Shown here: positions 58,518 to 64,000 of the stretch, one piece after another
Layout of the letters: each line of letters starts with the position of its first letter
Numbering within the stretch: position 1 is the first letter of the stretch
Source: an uncultured Arenicella sp.
Lineage (GTDB): Bacteria > Pseudomonadota > Gammaproteobacteria > Arenicellales > Arenicellaceae
Assembly (NCBI GenBank): GCA_947499305.1
Contig: CANMNN010000013.1
Span: 41,725-105,724 of the forward strand
DNA: 64,000 nt
Direction: 5' to 3'
Notes under the pieces: generated by a model
Seen by the model: only the letters and a program-made list of their open reading frames with translations
The model's database searches: none
What the model was told of the DNA's origin: nothing
Program-made: the position numbers and the translations under genes

Positions 58518-59303
58518 ATGCGCTTTATTAAACGGTTAAGCCAACGAATATTTGCTGTTGTTTTAGCGAGCTTACTCTGCGCATGTGTATCAACAGGCAA
58601 TGGTGATTTGCCCGACAAGCGAAGTAAGGCAAGAGTGAGTGCCGATGAAAAAGCACTCATACACACAAAGCTCGCGCGCGGCTACATGGAGCAAGGCCAA
58701 CTTTCTACTGCTAAAGACTCTCTTAATACGGCCTTGGGGATCAGTCCCAATCATTCTGATAGCAACTATGTAATGGCGCTATTGATGACGCGCTTAAATC
58801 AATATCCTAAAGCAGAGCGATTTTTTACTAAGGCTGTTGCCTCGGATCCAGAGAATTCAGCTGCGGCCCACGACTTTGGTACTTTTTTGTGTCAAACCGG
58901 CAAAGGTGAGAAAGCAAAGGAGTATTTCGATATTGCTGTATCAAATCCGTTATTTAGGCGCGCAGAACTAAGTTATATGCGCGCAGGGGAGTGTCTGGCG
59001 AGTATTGATTCGGTGGAAGCCGAAGTGTATTTAAAGAAAGCCTTGTCGATCAACCCTCGGTTGGCGCCTGCGTTATACAAACTTGCCCGCATGAAATTTG
59101 ATAACCGAAATTATTTATCATCACGCGCTTATATTGAGCGGTTGTTTGCGATTACCGAACCGCAACCTGAGTCTCTTTTGCTTGCATATCAAATAGAATC
59201 AAGCTTGAACGCGAACGATGTTGCAGCACAATATCGTAGTCGGTTGTTAAAGGGGTTTCCTGCTTCGCAAGAGGCTCGTACTGTGCGTGACGCGGGCCGT
59301 TAG
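58518..59303 (+). CDS. pilF: Type IV pilus pilotin, TPR lipoprotein PilF/PilW
   Basis: 261 residues from ATG at 58518, which begins a lipoprotein signal (lipobox SLLCAC); an ATG at 58473 would precede it with extra residues. Four or five TPR repeats follow (YMEQGQLSTAKDSLNTALG, YPKAERFFTKAV and others). PilF helps the PilQ secretin reach the outer membrane. Place and length fit the rlmN-pilF-rodZ order. Confidence 0.93.
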   Translation: MRFIKRLSQRIFAVVLASLLCACVSTGNGDLPDKRSKARVSADEKALIHTKLARGYMEQGQLSTAKDSLNTALGISPNHSDSNYVMALLMTRLNQYPKAERFFTKAVASDPENSAAAHDFGTFLCQTGKGEKAKEYFDIAVSNPLFRRAELSYMRAGECLASIDSVEAEVYLKKALSINPRLAPALYKLARMKFDNRNYLSSRAYIERLFAITEPQPESLLLAYQIESSLNANDVAAQYRSRLLKGFPASQEARTVRDAGR

Positions 59304-59472
59304 CGTCGAATTCGCAACTTCGATGCTCTATCTCGTGCAAATCAACTTGGTATCGAGCTAGACGTTTAAGAAATTGCTCGCCGGTAGTAATAAATACAAG
59401 TAGTAGCGGTCGATGATAGTCATCATATGGCTTGCAGAATAAATCTGGGTCTGGGTTGGTAGAGGTTTTACA

Positions 59473-60327
59473 GTGGACGACAAAAAGAAATTAGAAGACG
59501 AAATTCAAGAGCTACCAAAAGTGGGCAGCGGTAGCTTGCTGGCCGCCGCTCGTAAGGAGCAAAAGCGCACGGTCGAAGAGATAGCAGATGAATTAAACCT
59601 TTCTGTAACTCAAATTCGCACTATCGAGCTTGATCAAAGTGAAGGTTTGCCTGAGCCGACTTATGTTCGCGGGTATATTCGGTCATATGCACGTTTGCTT
59701 GGTTTAAATGTCGATGAGGTGTTAGAGCATTATCTAAACCCTAATTGGCAGAAAGGCACTCGTCTCGATGACATGCCACGGGATATAGGCAGTGCTAATG
59801 AAGTTCAAAAGACTGTTTTTTTTACTCCAGGTAAAATCATCTTTTTAATAGTAATTTTATCAGTGATGGCTTTTCTATGGTTTACAGGCAAGTTAGACGG
59901 GCTATTAGATAATCAGGCTTCAACGCCTGTGGCTACAATTACGACGCCATCATTGGCTGATGCGAGTTCACTTGAGATGGAATCACCTGAACAAACAGCG
60001 AATGTTGCCACTGCCGAGGGTCAACCAAGCTTGGCTGACGCTCTCAGCAGCGAAGAACAAGCTACAGATGAAGCTCAGGAGCAAGTAGAGTACAGTTTAA
60101 GTTTGAGTTTTAGCGATACTTCTTGGGTTGATATTCGTGACCAAGAAGGCAACCGTCTAGCATACAAAAGCTACGCTGAGGGCGAAGATTTTACCGTGAC
60201 GTCAGCAACTGCCATGAAGGTTTTTATTGGTAACGCTAAAGCCGTTTCGGCTCAATTTAACGGCCAACCTTACGATATATCTCAGTATCGCGAGGGCGTG
60301 TTTGCGCGCTTTGAGGTTGGTCAATAG
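59473..60327 (+). CDS. rodZ: Cytoskeletal adaptor RodZ
   Basis: 284 residues from a GTG start. The cytoplasmic helix-turn-helix domain (about 18-90, LLAAARKEQKRTVEEIADEL and YVRGYIRSYARLLG) binds MreB. A membrane helix lies near 120-138 (IIFLIVILSVMAFLWF). After a low-complexity linker, the periplasmic DUF4115 domain (SWVDIRDQEGNRL) completes the protein. It has a role in rod shape. The upstream gap is 170 bases and the downstream gap to hisS is 166 bases; ispG, usually between them, is absent. Confidence 0.95.
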   Translation: MDDKKKLEDEIQELPKVGSGSLLAAARKEQKRTVEEIADELNLSVTQIRTIELDQSEGLPEPTYVRGYIRSYARLLGLNVDEVLEHYLNPNWQKGTRLDDMPRDIGSANEVQKTVFFTPGKIIFLIVILSVMAFLWFTGKLDGLLDNQASTPVATITTPSLADASSLEMESPEQTANVATAEGQPSLADALSSEEQATDEAQEQVEYSLSLSFSDTSWVDIRDQEGNRLAYKSYAEGEDFTVTSATAMKVFIGNAKAVSAQFNGQPYDISQYREGVFARFEVGQ

Positions 60328-60493
60328 CAATCTTGTGGACTAGTCATCGTTTAGAAGAGCGAGTGCGTGAAACCAAGGCGCTACGACCAACACTTAGCTT
60401 ATTCACTAAATAAACTATGGTCCCTGTGTACAAAAAGAAGATCTATTTTAATAGGGTGCGCCATTCTTCAATAATCAGCAATTTGAATTAAAC

Positions 60494-61792
60494 ATGAGTA
60501 AAAAGTCCCAAATCAAAGCCATTCGAGGCATGAACGACATCTTGCCGATCGAAACACCGCTTTGGTTGGCGGTAGAGCGCGTATGCTCTGATGTTTTTGC
60601 AAAGCATAACTATAAGCAAATACGCACGCCCTTGCTTGAGAGCACTCATTTGTTTGCGCGCTCGATTGGCGCCGATACAGACATCGTTTCTAAAGAAATG
60701 TATACCTTTGATGATCGCAACGGCGACTCGCTCACTCTACGCCCTGAAGGAACCGCGAGTACCGTGCGTGCAGGTATTGAGAACGGTCTTTTCTACAATC
60801 AGCAACAAAGAATATGGTACACAGGCCCAATGTTTCGGCATGAGCGCCCACAAAAAGGCCGTTACCGTCAATTTCACCAGATTGGTGTTGAGTGTTACGG
60901 CTGGTCATCGCCGGACATTGAAGCTGAAGTTCTTTCCATGCTTGATCAGGTGTTTCAGACGCTTGGCTTGCAAGATACTGAGCTCCAACTAAACAGTTTG
61001 GGCGACTCTGACACTCGTAGCAGTTATAGAGCAGCACTTGTTGATTATTTGTCGGATCATAAGCAAAGTTTAGACGAGGATAGTCAGCGGCGCTTGAGTA
61101 CTAATCCATTGAGGATTTTAGATAGTAAAAATGCCGATGTTCAGTTAGTCCTTGAAGGTGCTCCGAGTATTCTCGACTATTTAAGTGATGAATCTTCCGA
61201 ATCGTTTTCCACATTAAGAGGGTATTTAGACGATCTTGGTATTGGCTACACGATTAACCCTAAGCTAGTACGCGGGCTAGATTATTACAATGACACTGTC
61301 TTTGAATGGGTTAACGCCGGTTACGGTGCTCAAGCGACGGTTTGCGGCGGCGGCCGATACGACTCGATGGTCGAGCAACTAGGTGGTCAAGCGACCCCAG
61401 GCTTTGGTTTTGGAATGGGGCTTGAGCGTTTGGTTCAAATTCTCCAAGAGCAAGGCGCTGACATCGCTGATCGGGCAGCGCAGGATGCTGCCGATGTATT
61501 CATTATTTCAACCGGTTCTAAGGCGCGCTCCCAAGCATTGCAATTGCAAGCTAGTTTAGTCGCGGTTGATGTTCGCGTTCAGTGTCACATGGGCGAAGGT
61601 AGTATAAAAAACCAATTTAAAAAGGCCGATAAAAGTGGTGCCGCCATAGCATTGATCATCGGCGACGACGAATCTGCTGCTCAAACTGTAAGCGTTAAAG
61701 TTTTAAGAAGAACCGCTGAGCCCATTGCACAACAATCAGTATTGCAAAACGAGGCCTCTAAGCTCGTGACTAATCTTCTAGAATCGCTATAA
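60494..61792 (+). CDS. hisS: Histidyl-tRNA synthetase
   Basis: 432 residues. It charges tRNA-His. The class II motif 2 is FRHERPQKGRYRQFHQIG, histidine A is LVRGLDYYNDTVFEW, and motif 3 is FGFGMGLERL. The start KAIRGMNDILP is usual. The C-terminal anticodon domain is complete. It is co-directional with rodZ and yfgM. Confidence 0.98.
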   Translation: MSKKSQIKAIRGMNDILPIETPLWLAVERVCSDVFAKHNYKQIRTPLLESTHLFARSIGADTDIVSKEMYTFDDRNGDSLTLRPEGTASTVRAGIENGLFYNQQQRIWYTGPMFRHERPQKGRYRQFHQIGVECYGWSSPDIEAEVLSMLDQVFQTLGLQDTELQLNSLGDSDTRSSYRAALVDYLSDHKQSLDEDSQRRLSTNPLRILDSKNADVQLVLEGAPSILDYLSDESSESFSTLRGYLDDLGIGYTINPKLVRGLDYYNDTVFEWVNAGYGAQATVCGGGRYDSMVEQLGGQATPGFGFGMGLERLVQILQEQGADIADRAAQDAADVFIISTGSKARSQALQLQASLVAVDVRVQCHMGEGSIKNQFKKADKSGAAIALIIGDDESAAQTVSVKVLRRTAEPIAQQSVLQNEASKLVTNLLESL

Positions 61793-61942
61793 TGCTGGGT
61801 TTGCAGATATAAGCGATATTTTCCGCCCGATTTTGCCGGGCACATGATTAAAATATCGCACCACCAACTTGAAACTGGTTTGAATGCTACTAAAAAGGTA
61901 GCTAAACCATCAATAACAATAAAAGAACACGAGATTTACACA

Positions 61943-62656
61943 ATGGCTGATGATATTTTCCTCACCCCTGAAGAACAGGACGAGCGCGCGCGTAAGTGGC
62001 TTAAAGACAACGGGCCGGCTTTAGCGATTGGTATTGTCTTGGGTTTGGGAGCCATTTTCGGTTACGAGCAATACAAAGAGAGCAAACTAAGCAGTGCCGA
62101 GCAAGCTTCTGCGCTTTACGATGCGGCGCTTAGCGAAGTTAACGATTCGAGCCTCTCTGACATTGATGCACAGGTTAAAGAACTCAAAGAAAATCATGCT
62201 TCTTCTTCATATGCAGCGAAAGCTGCGCTACTAAATGCTAAGAAGCTAGCAGTGAGCGATCTCGATGCAGCTTATACTGAATTACAGTGGGTTGTAGATA
62301 ATGCTCCCGAATTTGGCCTTCAACATACTGCTCGTATTCGCCAAGCAAAGATTAAGGTGGCACAAGGTGATTTAGCCGGTGCTAAAGTACTTGCTAGTTT
62401 TACCCCAACACAGGGCTTTGAATCTAATTATTCTGAGATTTTGGCCGAAATAAATGCCAAACAAGGCAACTTTGATATTGCCCGTGAACAGTACCAGAAA
62501 GCGATCGATACTCTGCCTAGCGCTTCAGCGGGATACTCTCAATTGCTCACACTTAAAATGGATAGACTACCAGCTCCAGAGGCGAAGGCTTCAGCTGCAA
62601 CTGAATCTAAAGTCGATGTTGAGCCGACTATTGTTGAGTCTGACGACAGCGAATAA
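61943..62656 (+). CDS. yfgM: YfgM-type tetratricopeptide protein
   Basis: 237 residues from ATG at 61943; 33 residues of upstream frame do not match the family. The start MADDIFLTPEEQDERARKWL-like is followed by one membrane helix (about 24-42, ALAIGIVLGLGAIFGY) and a periplasmic TPR domain. YfgM binds the Sec translocon with PpiD. The last 25 residues are an Ala/Glu/Asp-rich tail. It lies between hisS and bamB, its conserved place. Confidence 0.92.
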   Translation: MADDIFLTPEEQDERARKWLKDNGPALAIGIVLGLGAIFGYEQYKESKLSSAEQASALYDAALSEVNDSSLSDIDAQVKELKENHASSSYAAKAALLNAKKLAVSDLDAAYTELQWVVDNAPEFGLQHTARIRQAKIKVAQGDLAGAKVLASFTPTQGFESNYSEILAEINAKQGNFDIAREQYQKAIDTLPSASAGYSQLLTLKMDRLPAPEAKASAATESKVDVEPTIVESDDSE

Positions 62657-62717
62657 AGCTCGCTCTAGTGGCCTTGCTTACTCAATTTAATTAGTTAATC
62701 AGTGCTTTACAGGAATA

Positions 62718-63893
62718 ATGATAATGAAAAAATCAAGCTTGATCGTCCTTCTCACAAGTGCCGTATTCTTGGCTGCTTGTGGTGCTAAAACTAAGAAAAC
62801 TGATTTCTTCGGTGAGGAGCCTAAGCCAGTAAAGCCTAAAGTTAGTACCACTACTAAGCTAGATAAAAATTGGCGTGTCAGCCTCGGTAAGAAAATTCAA
62901 ACCGGTGATGCTATCTTGTCACCAGTTTTATTTGGCGACGATATCTACGCCGCATCTGCAAATGGCAAAGTCTATAAAGTAAATGCGTCTGACGGCAAAC
63001 AAGTTTGGCAAACTAAGTTGCGCAAGGAAACCATATCTTCTGGCGTTGGCGTTGGCGGTGGCTTGGTTTTGGTTGGTACCGATCAAGGGATCGTTTACGC
63101 ATTCAATCAGCAAGATGGTGAAATTGCCTGGAAAGCGCCTCTTAGCAGTGAGATTCTATCTAGTCCAGTAATAGATAACGGCATTGTCGTAGCACGTGCA
63201 GGTGATGGTAAGGTATTTGGTTTGTCATCTTATGATGGCAGCATTAAATGGACTATCAGTCGTCAATTACCCAAACTGACTTTGCGCGGCGATTCTCGCC
63301 CAGTGTTGACGCAAGGCGTTGCTTTTGTTGGCTTTTCTGATGGAAATATGGCCGCTTTCCGTGCTGAAAACGGTGCTGCTTTGTGGGACTTTCCGATCTC
63401 GTTCCCTCGCGGCACCAATGAAATTGACCGTCTCGCTGATGTCGATACCAACCCGCTATTAGTAGGTGAGTATTTGTATATCAGTTCATACCAAGAAGTC
63501 ACGCATGCCCTAGATATTCGTAATCAACGAATCGCTTGGAGTAGTGATGTATCGTCTTTTCACTCTCTTGCTTATGATGCGGCATATTTGTATATCACTG
63601 ACAAAACCGGTGTGGTTCATCAACTTGATCGGTCCAATGGTCAAAGAGGGTGGTCACAAAATGCCTTACAGCATTTTTCAGTTAGTGCCCCAATTTCGGT
63701 TGGGCCTTATATTCTGGTTAGTGAGGGTGAGGGCGGTTTATATGTGATACGCAAATCTACCGGCGAAGTTGTAGGTAAACACAGCTTAGGTGCTAAGACC
63801 ATTATCGGCGAGCCGATCGTAGATTCTGATATCATTTATTTTATGGACAGCAGCGGCACGCTGCAATCCATTAGTATTGTTAGTAAAGCCTAA
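62718..63893 (+). CDS. bamB: Outer membrane protein assembly factor BamB
   Basis: 391 residues. Lipoprotein signal with lipobox FLAAC. An eight-bladed PQQ-like beta-propeller follows, with repeating blocks such as VYKVNASDGKQVWQTKL and VYAFNQQDGEIAW. It is a lipoprotein subunit of the BAM complex in the outer membrane. ATG at 62718 or 62724 both follow an AGGAAT site. der, normally next, is not reached before the window ends. Confidence 0.95.
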   Translation: MIMKKSSLIVLLTSAVFLAACGAKTKKTDFFGEEPKPVKPKVSTTTKLDKNWRVSLGKKIQTGDAILSPVLFGDDIYAASANGKVYKVNASDGKQVWQTKLRKETISSGVGVGGGLVLVGTDQGIVYAFNQQDGEIAWKAPLSSEILSSPVIDNGIVVARAGDGKVFGLSSYDGSIKWTISRQLPKLTLRGDSRPVLTQGVAFVGFSDGNMAAFRAENGAALWDFPISFPRGTNEIDRLADVDTNPLLVGEYLYISSYQEVTHALDIRNQRIAWSSDVSSFHSLAYDAAYLYITDKTGVVHQLDRSNGQRGWSQNALQHFSVSAPISVGPYILVSEGEGGLYVIRKSTGEVVGKHSLGAKTIIGEPIVDSDIIYFMDSSGTLQSISIVSKA

Positions 63894-64000
63894 GGTTTTA
63901 AGGTTTAACCAAGGGTTCAAAAGTTTTAGTAAGATCGCAAAACTATGATTGCATCCAATATAACGACACTTGAAAAAGTGAGAAGTTAATTCAGGGTCGT

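Noticed and set aside
63894..64000. Start of der after bamB
   Set aside because: The only ATG (63945) leads to a 14-residue frame that stops at 63989 and is not Der-like; der, if present, begins beyond the window.

Overview
The window is chromosomal DNA from a free-living gammaproteobacterium, probably marine and heterotrophic. The evidence is protein similarity (PykA, GuaB and RodZ resemble gammaproteobacterial versions) and conserved gene neighbourhoods: lepA-lepB-DUF4845-rnc-era-recO-pdxJ, rlmN-pilF-rodZ-hisS-yfgM-bamB, suhB/trmJ-cysE, and fdxA next to mutS. By eye the base composition is moderate (mid-40s % GC) and even. I saw no insertion sequence, prophage, CRISPR array, rRNA or tRNA gene. 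No genus can be assigned from the sequence alone.

Layout. 1-3043: the end of a three-gene operon of helical, coiled-coil and membrane proteins of unknown role (the middle one probably DUF6384). 3.1-8.7 kb: iron superoxide dismutase, pyruvate kinase, and the purine pair guaB-guaA, where guaB appears to have a leaderless mRNA. 8.8-16.2 kb: a large secreted CSLREA/beta-helix/thrombospondin-3 protein, a polytopic membrane protein, and an ECF sigma factor overlapping a membrane-anchored von Willebrand A protein. 16.5-20.9 kb: type II secretion genes gspHIJKLM without gspCDEFG. 21.4-23.6 kb: a membrane cytochrome c and a HerA-like ATPase (DUF853).

24.0-29.4 kb is the most unusual region. Six co-directional genes encode an OmpR-type response regulator, a coiled-coil protein, a membrane protein with a possible roadblock/longin-like domain, a Ras/Rab-like small GTPase with Arg where Ras has its catalytic Gln, a hybrid histidine kinase and a free HPt protein. 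Together they can form a complete His-Asp-His-Asp phosphorelay around a bacterial small GTPase.

29.5-38.8 kb: a zinc peptidase, YgfZ, and a succinate dehydrogenase locus (SDHAF4-sdhCDAB-sdhE) that keeps enzyme and assembly factors together, then a decayed YgfF-like dehydrogenase, a LysR regulator and nadB. 39-45.4 kb: the lepA-to-pdxJ housekeeping operon. 45.5-53.9 kb: a lytic transglycosylase, YajQ, a DsbC-like protein, ferredoxin, MutS, SuhB, TrmJ, CysE and an isolated A-type Fe-S carrier where an isc operon is often found. 54-64 kb: an unknown outer-membrane-type protein, mtaB, ndk, and rlmN-pilF-rodZ-hisS-yfgM-bamB, lacking the ispG usually found between rodZ and hisS.

Most operons are compact, with overlapping or closely spaced genes. 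Convergent genes are often separated by symmetrical hairpins with flanking A and T tracts that can terminate both strands.
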